DNA from: Pseudomonas chlororaphis subsp. chlororaphis
Lineage (GTDB): Bacteria > Pseudomonadota > Gammaproteobacteria > Pseudomonadales > Pseudomonadaceae
DNA length: 64,000 nucleotides
Assembly: GCF_003945765.1 (NCBI RefSeq)
Contig: NZ_CP027712.1
Coordinates: forward strand, 2,232,001 to 2,296,000
Reading direction: 5' to 3'
The translations under genes and the position numbers were made by a program. Of this stretch, positions 30,626 through 40,191 are shown one piece after another. The notes beneath the pieces are model-generated. The model was given only the letters and a program-made list of their open reading frames with translations. It did not search any database and was not told the origin of the DNA. How positions within the stretch are numbered: the stretch's first letter is position 1; each line of letters starts with the position of its first letter.

Positions 30626-31636
30626 ATGAACCAGTCCTTCGATATCGCCGTGATCGGTGCCACCGGTACTGTCGGCGAAACCCTCGTCCAGATTCTCGAA
30701 GAGCGCGATTTTCCGATCGCCAACCTGCACCTGTTGGCCAGCAGCGAGTCGGCGGGGCACTCGGTGCCGTTTCGTGGAAAAAATGTGCGCGTGCGTGAGG
30801 TCGACGAGTTCGATTTCAGCAAGGTGCAGCTGGCGTTTTTCGCTGCCGGCCCGGCGGTGACCCTGAGCTTCGCCCCTCGGGCGACGGCGGCCAATTGCGC
30901 GGTGATCGACCTGTCGGGCGCATTGCCTTCGGCCCAGGCACCGAATCTGGTGCCGGAAGCCAACGAGCGGGTGCTGAGCGGCCTGGAAAAGCCCGTTCAA
31001 CTGAGCAGCCCCAGCGCCGCAGCCACGTCGCTGGCGGTGGTCCTGGCGCCGTTGCAGGCCTTGTTCGAGATCCAGCGGGTCAACCTGACCGCCAGCCTCG
31101 CGGTGTCCACCCAGGGCCGTGAAGCGGTAACCGAGCTGGCGCGGCAGACCGCCGAACTGCTCAATGCGCGCCCGTTGGAGCCGCGATTCTTCGACCGGCA
31201 GATGGCATTCAACCTGTTGGCACAGGTCGGCACGCCCGATGAGCAAGGTCACACCTTGTTGGAAAAACGCCTGGTCCGGGAGTTGCGCGAGGTGCTGGCG
31301 CAGCCTTTATTAAAGATTTCTGTCACTTGTGTTCAAGCCCCGGTGTTTTTTGGCGATAGCTATAGCGTGACTCTGCAGTCAGCCACGGCGATCGACCTGG
31401 ATGCGGTCAATACCGCGCTCGAAGCGGCGCCCGGCATCGAGTTGGTGGAGGCGGGCGACTACCCGACCGCGGTGGGCGATGCGGTGGGGCAGGATGTGGT
31501 CTACGTTGGTCGGGTGCGCGCGGGGATCGACGACCCGGCGGAACTTAATCTCTGGCTGACGTCAGATAACGTACGCAAAGGGGCTGCGCTCAACGCCGTG
31601 CAGCTGGCTGAGTTGTTGATAAAAGACCTTCTGTAA
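30626..31636 (+). CDS. usg: Usg, aspartate-semialdehyde dehydrogenase-like protein without catalytic cysteine
   Basis: 336 residues from the ATG before NQSFDIAVIGATG. The N-terminal Rossmann motif is intact (AVIGATGTVGETLVQ) and the fold matches Asd throughout, but where Asd has GGNC the sequence reads LSSPSAAATSLAVVL, so the nucleophile Cys is gone. It is therefore unlikely to be an active dehydrogenase. Usg-type genes sit next to truA or fimV in gammaproteobacteria. Function unknown; a structural or regulatory role is possible. Confidence 0.85.
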   Translation: MNQSFDIAVIGATGTVGETLVQILEERDFPIANLHLLASSESAGHSVPFRGKNVRVREVDEFDFSKVQLAFFAAGPAVTLSFAPRATAANCAVIDLSGALPSAQAPNLVPEANERVLSGLEKPVQLSSPSAAATSLAVVLAPLQALFEIQRVNLTASLAVSTQGREAVTELARQTAELLNARPLEPRFFDRQMAFNLLAQVGTPDEQGHTLLEKRLVRELREVLAQPLLKISVTCVQAPVFFGDSYSVTLQSATAIDLDAVNTALEAAPGIELVEAGDYPTAVGDAVGQDVVYVGRVRAGIDDPAELNLWLTSDNVRKGAALNAVQLAELLIKDLL

Positions 31637-31839
31637 AAGATACTTGGCAACAATTTGCAGAATGATTCTAGCTGGGCGCTATGCTTGGCTGGTTGCTGGA
31701 GGTGAGCTGCTGTCGCGGGCTTCCAAGGCATGCAGACATATATCGCGCGAAGCGGCCCTTCAGGCCGCACGCAATGCCTTACGGCAGCGCTACAACACCT
31801 TCTCGCTGGCCGAGGAATGTTCAAACAAAGGATGAGGCT

Positions 31840-34455
31840 ATGGTTCAAGTTCGCAAACTGGTGTTAGCAATAGCGGCCGCGTCGGCGCTGTCCTCCGGTA
31901 TGGCGCAGGCGCTTGGGCTCGGGGAGCTGACCCTGAAGTCGACTCTGAACCAGCCACTGGTTGCAGAAATCGAGTTGCTGGACGTCAAGGATCTCACCGC
32001 CGCCGAGGTGGTGCCGAGCCTGGCCTCGCCTGAAGATTTCGCCAAGGCGGGCGTCGATCGCCAGGCCTTTCTCAATGACCTGAGCTTTACGCCGGTGCTC
32101 AATGCCAGCGGCAAGAGCGTGCTGCGGGTCACGTCGAGCCAGCCGCTCTCCGAGCCGATGGTCAAGTTCCTGGTGCAGGTGATGTGGCCCAATGGCCGTC
32201 TGCTGCGCGACTACAGCGTCCTGCTCGACCCTTCCAAGTTTTCCCCGCAAACCGCTGAAGCGGCCGTGCAATCCGCGGCACAAACTCCAGCGGTTGCCGC
32301 GCCGGTCACCGGTGCCGGCAAGCCTGCTCAATACACCACCTCGGCCCGCGATACCCTCTGGGAGATTGCGGCCAAGGCCCGCAATGGCGGTTCGGTCCAG
32401 CAAACCATGCTGGCCATCCAGGCGCTGAATCCGGATGCCTTTATCGACGGCAACATCAACCGGCTGAAGACCGGGCAGGTATTGCGCCTGCCCGATGCCG
32501 TGCAGAGCACCAGCCTGCCGCAGCCGCAAGCGATCGCCGAGGTCGCCGCGCAGAATACGGCGTGGCGTCAGGGGCGCCGCCTGGCGCCGCGTGGCGCTCA
32601 GCAGCAACTGGATGGCACCCGGCGCGCGGGCGCGGACAAGGCGCCTGCGCAAGGCGCGGCCAAGGATAATCTGAGCCTGGTGTCTGCCGAGTCGGGCAAG
32701 GCGCGAGGCAAGGGGGCGGCTGGCGACAGCCAGGCGCTGAGCAACAAGCTGGCGGTGACTCAGGAAAGCCTCGATACGGCCCGGCGTGACAACGCCGAGC
32801 TGAAAAGCCGTCTGACGGACCTGCAAAGCCAGCTGGACAAGCTGCAACGCCTTATCGAATTGAAGAACGACCAGTTGGCCAAATTGCAGGCGCAAGGGGC
32901 GGGTGCCGTGGCACCAGCACAACCGACCGCGGCCATGCCGGCACAACTGGCTGAGCAGCCTGCGACCCCGGCGGCGCCAGTGACCGATCCTGCGGCAACG
33001 TCGGGCGAGGCCTCGGCTGAAGCGGCACCGGCCCAGGCGCAAGCACCGGCGTCCGATGAGGACACATTCAACGACCTGCTGACCAATCCGATCCTCCTGG
33101 GGCTGGCGGGCGGCGGGGCAGTGCTGGTGCTGTTGCTGCTGCTGTTGCTGGCTCGCCGTCGCAAGGCTCAGCAGGAGGCAGAAAAGCATCTGCGCATGGC
33201 TCGCGCCCTGTCCGAAGAGTCTGATCTGTCCAAGGATCTGGATTTGCCGGAAAGCAGCTTCGAAGGCCTTGAAGTTCCACCGCCGAGCGTCAAGCTCGCT
33301 CCAGCTCCAGCTCCAGCTCCAGCTCCAGCTCCAGCTCCAGTCCCGGTCGTGGCGCCTGTGGTGGACGCGGCGCCGGTGGCTGCCGCAGTCGAGCACCCGG
33401 CCGATGTGCTGGATCAGGCCCAGTCCCATATCGATGGCGGTCGCCTGAACCAGGCGGCGGCGATCCTGGAGGAGGCCGTCAAGCTGGAGCCGCAGCGTAG
33501 CGAGGTGCGCTTGAAGCTGATGGAAGTCTACGGTCATCAGGGCGATCGCAGCGCCTTTGTGGCCCAGGAGCGTCAGTTGGTGGCCAATGGCAAGAATCAC
33601 GCTGAAGTCGAACAGCTGAAAAGTCGCTTCCCGGCAATGGCTGCTGTGGCGGCCGCGGGTCTCGGCGCTGCGGCCGTGGCGGCGGCGCTGGATGCTCAAT
33701 ACGTCAAGGAGCTGTTGCTCGACGAGCCGCAGGAGCCAGCGCCGGCACCGGTTGTCGACGACCTGGATACCGACTTCGATCTGAGCCTGGACGATCTGGA
33801 GGCCGCCTCTTCGGCGTCGCCGGTTGCTCCGGCTGTTCCTGCTCAAGTTGAGCCCGAGCTGGACGACTTCCCGCTGGATGACGACCTGAGCTTCGAGTCG
33901 GTACTGCAGCAGCAAACCGAAGCCAAGGAAAGCCTGGACGATCTGTCGGATTTCGACCTGGATCTGGGTGAGGATCTTCCTGCCGCGGCGCAAGCCGATG
34001 AGGAATTCCTGCTCAGCCTGGATGACGACCTGAAGGATCTACCGGCTGCCGAAGTGCCTACGGTGACCGAAGCTGCGCTCGACGATCTTGAGCTGCCAGC
34101 GGACTTCGACTTGTCCCTGGCTGACGAGATGGATGCGCAGCCCGCTGCCAAGGATGCTTTCGCTTCCGAGCTGGACGATGTCAATGCCGAGCTGGATCGC
34201 TTGTCGCAAAGTCTCGAGCAGCCGGACCTGGCCGAGCCGACCTTTACCGCGGAAGATGCCGCGGGCAGTGCCGACGAAGGGGATTTCGATTTCCTTTCCG
34301 GCGCCGATGAAGTGGCGACCAAGCTCGATCTGGCCCAGGCCTACATCGACATGGGCGATAACGATGGCGCTCGGGATATTCTCGGCGAAGTCATCAGCGA
34401 AGGTAACGACGGTCAGAAAAGCGAAGCCAAGGAAATGCTCGCGCGTCTGGCCTGA
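31840..34455 (+). CDS. fimV: FimV, peptidoglycan-binding polar hub protein
   Basis: 871 residues from the ATG before VQVRKLVLAIAAASA, which begins a signal sequence; the 53 codons upstream are in-frame but not protein-like. Order: signal peptide (1-24), FimV N-terminal domain (25-150, LGLGELTLKSTLNQPL), LysM (about 164-217), coiled coil (about 300-352), one membrane helix (about 415-437), an Ala-Pro repeat (about 487-502), a TPR (about 521-590), a long acidic cytoplasmic region with repeated D-L-D motifs, and the conserved C-terminal TPR-like FimV motif (about 823-871, KLDLAQAYIDMGDNDGARDI). It organises type IV pili, twitching and cyclic-AMP signalling at the pole. Confidence 0.93.
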   Translation: MVQVRKLVLAIAAASALSSGMAQALGLGELTLKSTLNQPLVAEIELLDVKDLTAAEVVPSLASPEDFAKAGVDRQAFLNDLSFTPVLNASGKSVLRVTSSQPLSEPMVKFLVQVMWPNGRLLRDYSVLLDPSKFSPQTAEAAVQSAAQTPAVAAPVTGAGKPAQYTTSARDTLWEIAAKARNGGSVQQTMLAIQALNPDAFIDGNINRLKTGQVLRLPDAVQSTSLPQPQAIAEVAAQNTAWRQGRRLAPRGAQQQLDGTRRAGADKAPAQGAAKDNLSLVSAESGKARGKGAAGDSQALSNKLAVTQESLDTARRDNAELKSRLTDLQSQLDKLQRLIELKNDQLAKLQAQGAGAVAPAQPTAAMPAQLAEQPATPAAPVTDPAATSGEASAEAAPAQAQAPASDEDTFNDLLTNPILLGLAGGGAVLVLLLLLLLARRRKAQQEAEKHLRMARALSEESDLSKDLDLPESSFEGLEVPPPSVKLAPAPAPAPAPAPAPVPVVAPVVDAAPVAAAVEHPADVLDQAQSHIDGGRLNQAAAILEEAVKLEPQRSEVRLKLMEVYGHQGDRSAFVAQERQLVANGKNHAEVEQLKSRFPAMAAVAAAGLGAAAVAAALDAQYVKELLLDEPQEPAPAPVVDDLDTDFDLSLDDLEAASSASPVAPAVPAQVEPELDDFPLDDDLSFESVLQQQTEAKESLDDLSDFDLDLGEDLPAAAQADEEFLLSLDDDLKDLPAAEVPTVTEAALDDLELPADFDLSLADEMDAQPAAKDAFASELDDVNAELDRLSQSLEQPDLAEPTFTAEDAAGSADEGDFDFLSGADEVATKLDLAQAYIDMGDNDGARDILGEVISEGNDGQKSEAKEMLARLA
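33298..33340 (+). repeat. In-frame hexanucleotide repeat in fimV
   Basis: Seven tandem copies of GCTCCA encode Ala-Pro units just after the membrane helix on the cytoplasmic side. The repeats are nearly perfect at DNA level, so slipped-strand changes would add or remove two residues without a frameshift. Confidence 0.9.
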
Positions 34456-34470
34456 GTCGACGCTAGCAGC

Positions 34471-34507
34471 AAAAAAACGGCAGCCATCGAGGCTGCCGTT
34501 TTTGTTT
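34471..34507. terminator. Bidirectional terminator between fimV and the M24 gene
   Basis: A stem AAACGGCAGCC (34475-34485) / GGCTGCCGTTT (34491-34501) has an A run on its left and a T run on its right, so it can stop transcripts from both converging genes. Confidence 0.9.
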
Positions 34508-34533
34508 CTGGGCCCATGGCGGCGCTTGCGCGG

Positions 34534-35193
34534 TTAGGCCAGCAGGTCTTCGTAGAAGGCGCCGAACGGCCGGGTAGGATGGGCGATCTGGATTTCCAGA
34601 ATCCACAGGCCAACGTTGGGGCATGCCTCGAAGTTGCCCAGGTCGCCCGCTCGATAAATGGCATGGGGGAAGTCGCTGACCCGGTGCCCCTTGATCTCCA
34701 GGTTCAGCATCCAGCCCATGGCGCTCGCCTGTTCTTCGGCATAGCGATACAGGGCGGGGCCGGCGACCTTGTGCTCGCTCCAGTGATCACGAACCCGTTC
34801 GAACAGGGTTTGGGCCGCCGTGGCACAGGCTTGCATCTCGGGATCGTTGCCGGTGACGAAGGTGGCGCCGCAATCGCCTTCGTGGCGGTCCCAGACCACC
34901 CCCAGGTCGATAAAGAAGATGTCGTTGTCGCCCAATATCGGATCGCCTTCGGAGCGTTGCTTGAAGGTCTTCAGGGTGTTTTCGCCAAAGCGCACCAGCG
35001 CCGGGTGCCAGATCCGGTCCATGCCCAATTCCGCAAGCACCTCTAGCCCCAAGGCGCGAGCCTGGGATTCGAGCATGCCTGGCTGGATACGCGCGGCTAT
35101 CTGCGCGATGGCTTCCCAGGTCTTGCGTTTGGCGTGGAGCATGCCTTGCAGGCTGTAGGCGAGGCCCACGGCCTCCTTGTTGATGGCGGTCAT
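34534..35193 (-). CDS. M24-family metallopeptidase-like protein (Xaa-Pro aminopeptidase/creatinase fold)
   Basis: 219 residues from the ATG before TAINKEAVGLAYS. The pita-bread fold ligands are largely visible: the Asp pair in FIDLGVVWDRHEGDCGATF, a His in KGHRVSDFPHA and a Glu in WILEIQIAH, with a last Glu near the end (GAFYEDLLA). This is smaller than typical Xaa-Pro aminopeptidases and lacks an N-terminal domain, like methionine aminopeptidase in size. It may be a dipeptidase or a creatinase-like enzyme; substrate unknown. A palindrome lies 36 bp upstream. Convergent with fimV. Confidence 0.75.
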   Translation of the reverse strand: MTAINKEAVGLAYSLQGMLHAKRKTWEAIAQIAARIQPGMLESQARALGLEVLAELGMDRIWHPALVRFGENTLKTFKQRSEGDPILGDNDIFFIDLGVVWDRHEGDCGATFVTGNDPEMQACATAAQTLFERVRDHWSEHKVAGPALYRYAEEQASAMGWMLNLEIKGHRVSDFPHAIYRAGDLGNFEACPNVGLWILEIQIAHPTRPFGAFYEDLLA

Positions 35194-35229
35194 TGGTCTC
35201 AGGTCCCGGTCGAGTGGATTTATGGTTTT

Positions 35230-35253
35230 CGCTATATATTCATCTATATAGCG
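35230..35253. promoter_or_regulatory. Palindromic operator-like site upstream of the M24 gene
   Basis: A perfect 9-bp inverted repeat CGCTATATA-TTCATC-TATATAGCG, A/T-rich in the middle. It overlaps the likely promoter of the minus-strand M24 gene. The binding protein is not identified. Confidence 0.5.
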
Positions 35254-35413
35254 TTTGTCCTGGTTTTCACGCAATCCTGTTTACGCTCGCTGGCGCTTAA
35301 TGGGCAAACATCAACTAAAAGCGGGTCGCGCATGGCGTCTGCTTGCGCGCGCCTTATAATGGCTGCCTTTGCGCATATCAGCAGGCTGTAAGTTCTTGGC
35401 AAATATAGATAAC

Positions 35414-35436
35414 GCGGCCGCCGAAATGGCGGCCGC
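35414..35436 (+). repeat. Hairpin enclosing the truA start codon
   Basis: GCGGCCGCC (35414-35422) and GGCGGCCGC (35428-35436) are a perfect 9-bp inverted repeat with a 5-nt spacer GAAAT; the ATG (35426-35428) is formed by the spacer and the first base of the right arm. The sequence AGGCTTTTT follows, so it also resembles a terminator. Confidence 0.8.
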
Positions 35437-36250
35437 AGGCTTTTTCAGAATTGCGTTGGGTGTCGAATACAAGGGCTCTCGTTATCGCGGCTGGCAGCGT
35501 CAGGCTTCCGGTGTCCCGAGTGTCCAGGAAACCCTCGAGAAGGCGTTGTCCCGGGTGGCGGACTCGCCGGTGCTGCTGTCTTGCGCCGGGCGTACCGACG
35601 CCGGCGTGCACGCCTGCGGGCAGGTGGTGCACTTCGATACCCAGGCCGAGCGGTCGATGAAGGCGTGGGTGATGGGGGCCAATATCAACCTGCCCCACGA
35701 CATCAGCGTGAGCTGGGCCAAGGTCATGCCGGCGCATTTTCATGCGCGGTTCAAGGCGATTGCCCGCCGCTATCGCTACGTGATCTACAACGACCAGATC
35801 CGTCCGGCGCACTTGAACGAGGAGATCACCTGGAATCATCGCCCGCTGGATGTCGAGCGGATGGCCGAGGCTGCCCAGCATCTGGTGGGTACCCATGATT
35901 TCAGTGCATTCCGTGCAGGGCAGTGCCAGGCCAAGTCACCGATCAAGGAAATCCACCATCTGCGGGTCACCCGGCACGGCAAGATGATTGTCCTGGATAT
36001 CCGCGCCAGCGCGTTCCTGCATCACATGGTGCGCAATATCGCCGGAGTGCTGATGACCATCGGCGCGGGCGAGCGTCCGGTCGAGTGGGCCAGGGAAGTG
36101 CTGGAGAGCCGGATTCGCCGCACGGGCGGGGTGACGGCGCATCCTTTCGGACTGTATCTGGTGCAGGTTGAGTATCACGATGAATTCGAGCTGCCCGAGC
36201 GATACATTGGGCCACATTTCCTCACCGGCTTCTCGGAACTTGACGGCTGA
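35426..36250 (+). CDS. truA: tRNA pseudouridine(38-40) synthase
   Basis: 274 residues from the ATG before AAAGFFRIALGVEYKGS; a longer frame begins at 35369. It isomerises uridines 38-40 in the anticodon arm. The catalytic Asp lies in LLSCAGRTDAGVHACGQ near residue 60, with SGVPSVQETLEKAL, YRYVIYNDQ and the C-terminal FLHHMVRNIAGVLM conserved. Residues 2-4 are encoded by the right arm of the start-codon hairpin, so the true start may be the upstream in-frame codon if the hairpin is a terminator remnant. trpF follows at 64 bp. Confidence 0.92.
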   Translation: MAAAGFFRIALGVEYKGSRYRGWQRQASGVPSVQETLEKALSRVADSPVLLSCAGRTDAGVHACGQVVHFDTQAERSMKAWVMGANINLPHDISVSWAKVMPAHFHARFKAIARRYRYVIYNDQIRPAHLNEEITWNHRPLDVERMAEAAQHLVGTHDFSAFRAGQCQAKSPIKEIHHLRVTRHGKMIVLDIRASAFLHHMVRNIAGVLMTIGAGERPVEWAREVLESRIRRTGGVTAHPFGLYLVQVEYHDEFELPERYIGPHFLTGFSELDG

Positions 36251-36314
36251 CGCCCGGAAAAGCATTTGCTACCATCCGGGACTTTCCCCGGATTTGCCCT
36301 GAGGTTTAAACGAC

Positions 36315-36938
36315 ATGTCAGCCGTTCGCAGCAAAATTTGTGGGATTACCCGCATTGAGGATGCGTTGGCGGCGGTCGAGGCCGGGGCCGATGCCATCGG
36401 GCTGGTGTTCTACGCCAAGAGTCCGCGGGCGGTGAACGTCCAGCAGGCGCGGGCGATCGTTGCCGCGCTGCCGCCGTTCGTGACCACCGTGGGCCTGTTC
36501 GTCAATGCCAGCCGCTGCGAGCTGGGCGAGATCCTCGACGCGGTGCCGCTGGACCTGTTGCAGTTTCACGGCGATGAAACACCGGCGGACTGCGAGGGCT
36601 ATCACCGGCCCTACATCAAGGCGCTGCGGGTAAAGGCCGGCGACGATATTGCCAGCCGTTGCGCGGTTTATGCGCGGGCCAGCGGCATCCTGCTCGATAC
36701 CTACGTCGAGGGCGTGCCGGGTGGAACCGGCGAAGCCTTCGATTGGTCACTGGTACCGCAAGGCTTGAGCAAGCCGATTATCCTGGCCGGTGGCTTGACT
36801 GCCGAGAATGTCGGCCAGGCGATAGCGCAGGTTCGCCCGTACGCCGTGGATGTCAGCGGCGGGGTGGAGCAGAGCAAGGGCATCAAGGATCACGCAAAGA
36901 TTCGCGCATTTATGCAGGCCGTTCGCGGCAGCTGTTAG
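36315..36938 (+). CDS. trpF: Phosphoribosylanthranilate isomerase
   Basis: 207 residues, a single TIM barrel of normal length. Amadori rearrangement of PRA to CdRP in tryptophan synthesis. The general base Cys is in [12 protein letters not shown] and the acid Asp in [19 protein letters not shown]; phosphate-binding loops appear as [11 protein letters not shown] and [15 protein letters not shown]. It is separated from other trp genes, as in Pseudomonas, where trpF sits with accD and folC. Confidence 0.97.
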   Translation: MSAVRSKICGITRIEDALAAVEAGADAIGLVFYAKSPRAVNVQQARAIVAALPPFVTTVGLFVNASRCELGEILDAVPLDLLQFHGDETPADCEGYHRPYIKALRVKAGDDIASRCAVYARASGILLDTYVEGVPGGTGEAFDWSLVPQGLSKPIILAGGLTAENVGQAIAQVRPYAVDVSGGVEQSKGIKDHAKIRAFMQAVRGSC

Positions 36939-37207
36939 TCGATGTGACGGCTGGCAGTCTGCCGCCGTCCATAACACCACTGTACAAAACAGGCCGGCAC
37001 CGTCGCTGGGCGGGCCGTAAATCGAAGTGGCAGCCGCTCTATCCGGGGGTTGTCGGGATGGCTGAGGAGCCGTTCGGTACAGGCAGGTCAAGCTCGCGCT
37101 GACCGCGGTAGCGAACAGATCATCGCCGCACACATGAATTTAGCTCAAGGGCATACGCGGGGCCGCGAACCAGAGCGTTCGGGCCGCCGGTACTGGAGAA
37201 AGAAAGC

Positions 37208-38128
37208 ATGAGCAACTGGTTAGTAGACAAACTGATCCCTTCGATCATGCGTTCCGAGGTGAAGAAAAGCTCGGTGCCTGAAGGTCTGTGGCACAAGTGC
37301 CCGTCCTGCGAGGCGGTGCTGTATCGTCCAGAGCTGGAAAAGACCCTGGACGTCTGCCCCAAATGCAACCACCACATGCGTATCGGCGCTCGCGCCCGTA
37401 TCGACATTTTCCTCGACGCTGAAGGCCGTGCCGAGCTGGGCGCCGACCTGGAGCCGGTAGACCGTCTGAAATTCCGCGACGGCAAGAAGTACAAGGATCG
37501 CCTGACCGCGGCCCAGAAGCAGACCGGTGAAAAGGACGCGCTGATTTCCATGAGCGGTACCTTGCTGGGGATGCCGGTGGTGGTATCGGCGTTCGAGTTC
37601 TCCTTCATGGGCGGCTCCATGGGCGCCATCGTTGGCGAGCGTTTTGTACGTGCTGCCAACTACGCGCTGGAAAAGCGTTGCCCGATGGTCTGCTTCTCCG
37701 CTTCCGGCGGTGCGCGGATGCAGGAAGCGCTGATCTCCCTGATGCAGATGGCCAAGACTTCCGCAGTGCTGGCGCGCCTGCGTGAAGAAGGGCTGCCATT
37801 CATTTCCGTGTTGACCGACCCGGTCTACGGTGGCGTTTCCGCCAGCCTGGCGATGCTGGGTGACGTGATTGTCGCCGAACCCAAGGCCCTGGTCGGTTTC
37901 GCCGGTCCTCGCGTGATCGAGCAGACCGTGCGTGAAAAACTGCCGGAAGGTTTCCAGCGCAGCGAGTTCCTGCTGGAGCATGGCGCTATCGACATGATTA
38001 TCCCGCGCCAGGAGCTGCGTCCGCGCCTGGGTAACCTGCTGGCTCAACTGATGGGCTTGCCGACGCCTGAGTTCGTGGCCGCGCCTGTCGAGGCGATCGT
38101 GGTGCCACCGGTGCCTGCAAACATATGA
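37208..38128 (+). CDS. accD: Acetyl-CoA carboxylase carboxyltransferase beta subunit
   Basis: 306 residues. With AccA it transfers carboxyl from biotin to acetyl-CoA for fatty acid synthesis. The N-terminal zinc ribbon is plain: [10 protein letters not shown] ... VCPKCNHH near residues 27-50. The crotonase-like body carries [13 protein letters not shown] and [17 protein letters not shown] 269-bp gap precedes it. Its stop overlaps the folC start by 4 bp (ATGA), so the two are co-translated. Confidence 0.97.
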   Translation: MSNWLVDKLIPSIMRSEVKKSSVPEGLWHKCPSCEAVLYRPELEKTLDVCPKCNHHMRIGARARIDIFLDAEGRAELGADLEPVDRLKFRDGKKYKDRLTAAQKQTGEKDALISMSGTLLGMPVVVSAFEFSFMGGSMGAIVGERFVRAANYALEKRCPMVCFSASGGARMQEALISLMQMAKTSAVLARLREEGLPFISVLTDPVYGGVSASLAMLGDVIVAEPKALVGFAGPRVIEQTVREKLPEGFQRSEFLLEHGAIDMIIPRQELRPRLGNLLAQLMGLPTPEFVAAPVEAIVVPPVPANI

Positions 38129-39432
38129 CCGAGCGTACCCTTGGCGACTGGCTTGCCTACCTTGAGCAGTTGCATCCGTCAGCCATCGACATGGGGCTGG
38201 AGCGCTCGCAAGAAGTAGCGTCCCGCATGGGATTGGGCAGGCTGGCGCCTCGGGTCGTCACGGTGACCGGTACCAATGGCAAGGGTTCTACCTGTGCGTT
38301 CGTGGCGTCCTTGCTGCGGGCCCAGGGGCTGAAGGTCGGTGTCTACAATTCCCCCCATCTGTTGCGCTACAACGAGCGCGTGCAGATCGATGGCGTCGAA
38401 GCCAGCGATGCCGAGCTGTGCGAGGCCTTTGTCGCGGTCGAAGCCGGGCGCGGTGAAATTTCCCTGACCTATTTCGAGATGGGTACCCTGGCGGCCTTCT
38501 GGCTGTTCCAGCGTGCCGGTCTCGATGCCGTGGTGCTGGAAGTCGGCCTGGGTGGGCGCCTGGATGCGGTCAACCTGGTGGATGCGGATCTGGCGCTGGT
38601 CACCAGTATCGGCGTCGACCATGCCGATTACCTGGGTGACACCCGTGAGTCCGTGGCCTTCGAGAAGGCCGGGATTTTCCGTCAGGGCGCGCCTGCGCTC
38701 TGCGGTGACCTGAATCCCCCTCAGCCCCTGCTGGATAAGGCGCGTGAATTGAACTGCCCGTTCTTCCTGCGCGGTCGTGATTTCGACCTGGGGATCACCG
38801 AGGCGAACTGGCAGTGGCGGGGGCTCGATGCGCGGGGCATTGCTGTCGAGCTGCGGGACTTGCCGCTGCTCGATCTGCCCATGGAGAATGCCGCGCTGGC
38901 CTTGCAGGCCTATTTGTTGCTGGGGCTGCCTTGGCAGCCCGAACGCATCGCCGAAGCCTTGCAGCAGACGCGAGTGGTCGGGCGCCTGGATCGCCGTCAA
39001 TTCGAATGGCAGGGCAAGCACCTGAATCTGTTGCTGGATGTCGGACACAACCCCCATGCCGCGGAGTATCTGGCCGAGCGCCTGATGCGCCGACCAGTGG
39101 CGGGCAAGCGCCTGGCGGTATTCGGCCTGTTGGCGGACAAGGATCTGGAGGGCGTGGTTGCCCGCCTGGATGCCTGTGTCGAGCATTGGGCGGTGGCGCC
39201 GCTGGATTCTGCCCGTGCGCGTCCCGTTGCGGACTTGCAGGCAGCACTGCAGAACCTTGGGGCTTCGGTAGCGTCTTATGAAAGTGTCGCCGCAGCCTTG
39301 GAAGGGCAGTGTGCGCAGGCTACGGCCGAAGACGAGATTCTGCTGTTCGGATCTTTTTATTGTGTTGCCGAGGCGCTCGAGTGGCTCGCTCGGCGCTCCA
39401 CGGAGGAAGCTGCACATGGCTATGCTGGATAA
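38125..39432 (+). CDS. folC: Dihydrofolate synthase / folylpolyglutamate synthase
   Basis: 435 residues. Adds glutamate to dihydropteroate and folates, ATP-dependent, Mur-ligase fold. Seen: the P-loop [16 protein letters not shown] near 50, the FolC signature [15 protein letters not shown], the metal-binding Glu in [13 protein letters not shown] and the C-terminal [14 protein letters not shown]. It is coupled to accD upstream, and its end overlaps the dedD-like start by 17 bp. Confidence 0.96.
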   Translation: MTERTLGDWLAYLEQLHPSAIDMGLERSQEVASRMGLGRLAPRVVTVTGTNGKGSTCAFVASLLRAQGLKVGVYNSPHLLRYNERVQIDGVEASDAELCEAFVAVEAGRGEISLTYFEMGTLAAFWLFQRAGLDAVVLEVGLGGRLDAVNLVDADLALVTSIGVDHADYLGDTRESVAFEKAGIFRQGAPALCGDLNPPQPLLDKARELNCPFFLRGRDFDLGITEANWQWRGLDARGIAVELRDLPLLDLPMENAALALQAYLLLGLPWQPERIAEALQQTRVVGRLDRRQFEWQGKHLNLLLDVGHNPHAAEYLAERLMRRPVAGKRLAVFGLLADKDLEGVVARLDACVEHWAVAPLDSARARPVADLQAALQNLGASVASYESVAAALEGQCAQATAEDEILLFGSFYCVAEALEWLARRSTEEAAHGYAG

Positions 39433-40093
39433 CGTCTACAAGCAGCGAATGGTTGGGGCCTTGGTTCTGGTGGCGTTGGCGGTGATTTTCCTGCCGATGC
39501 TGTTTTCCCGTGAAGATGAGCAGCGGCATATCAATGTCGAGGTACCAGCAGTGCCTCAGGCGCCTGCTGTAACCCAGGTGCAAGTCGAGCCTGTGGTGGT
39601 GCCAGAGCCGCAGGCGCTGCCACAGGAACCGGTACCCACCAATGAAGAAGTGGCCCAGCAGGCCGCGCCTTCGATGCCGATTGCGCCAAGCGCTCCGGTT
39701 GCTCCGGCTCCAGTCCCGGTGGCACCGCCAGTTGCCGCGAGCAAGCCCGTGGCTCCACCTCCGGCGCCAGCCCCCAAGCCGGCTCCGGCCCAGCCGATTG
39801 CCGCAGCGCCAGCCAAGCCCGATGCGACCTCAAGCCGTGTCGATGCAAACGGCCTGTCGGTCAGTTGGTCGGTGCAACTGGCCAGCCTGTCCAGTCGGGA
39901 AAGCGCCGAGAACCTGCAGAAAACCCTGCGCAGCCAGGGGTACAACGCTTATATCCGTTCCGCCGATGGCAAGAACCGGGTATTCGTCGGTCCATTGATC
40001 GAGCGGGCCGAGGCAGACCGCCTGCGCGATTTGCTGAGCCGTCAGCAGAACCTCAAGGGTTTTGTCGTGCGCTTCCAGCCTGAGCGCGGTTAA
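39416..40093 (+). CDS. dedD: SPOR-domain cell-division protein, DedD-like
   Basis: 225 residues from the ATG before [14 protein letters not shown]; a second ATG two codons later is possible. A short cytoplasmic start, one membrane helix (about 12-32), a long Pro/Ala/Val-rich periplasmic linker (about 40-140) and a C-terminal SPOR domain (about 145-225, SWSVQLASLSSRESAENLQ ... RVFVGPLIERAEA) that binds denuded peptidoglycan at the septum. It sits between folC and cvpA, as dedD does in E. coli. Confidence 0.9.
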   Translation: MAMLDNVYKQRMVGALVLVALAVIFLPMLFSREDEQRHINVEVPAVPQAPAVTQVQVEPVVVPEPQALPQEPVPTNEEVAQQAAPSMPIAPSAPVAPAPVPVAPPVAASKPVAPPPAPAPKPAPAQPIAAAPAKPDATSSRVDANGLSVSWSVQLASLSSRESAENLQKTLRSQGYNAYIRSADGKNRVFVGPLIERAEADRLRDLLSRQQNLKGFVVRFQPERG

Positions 40094-40191
40094 GGCTATC
40101 GCCTTGATTTGCAAAGCACAGTGAATCGCAGCTTACCGACGGCCATGCGCTCTGTTAAAATGCGCCGCCTTATCCGTCTGTAGGCTGCACT

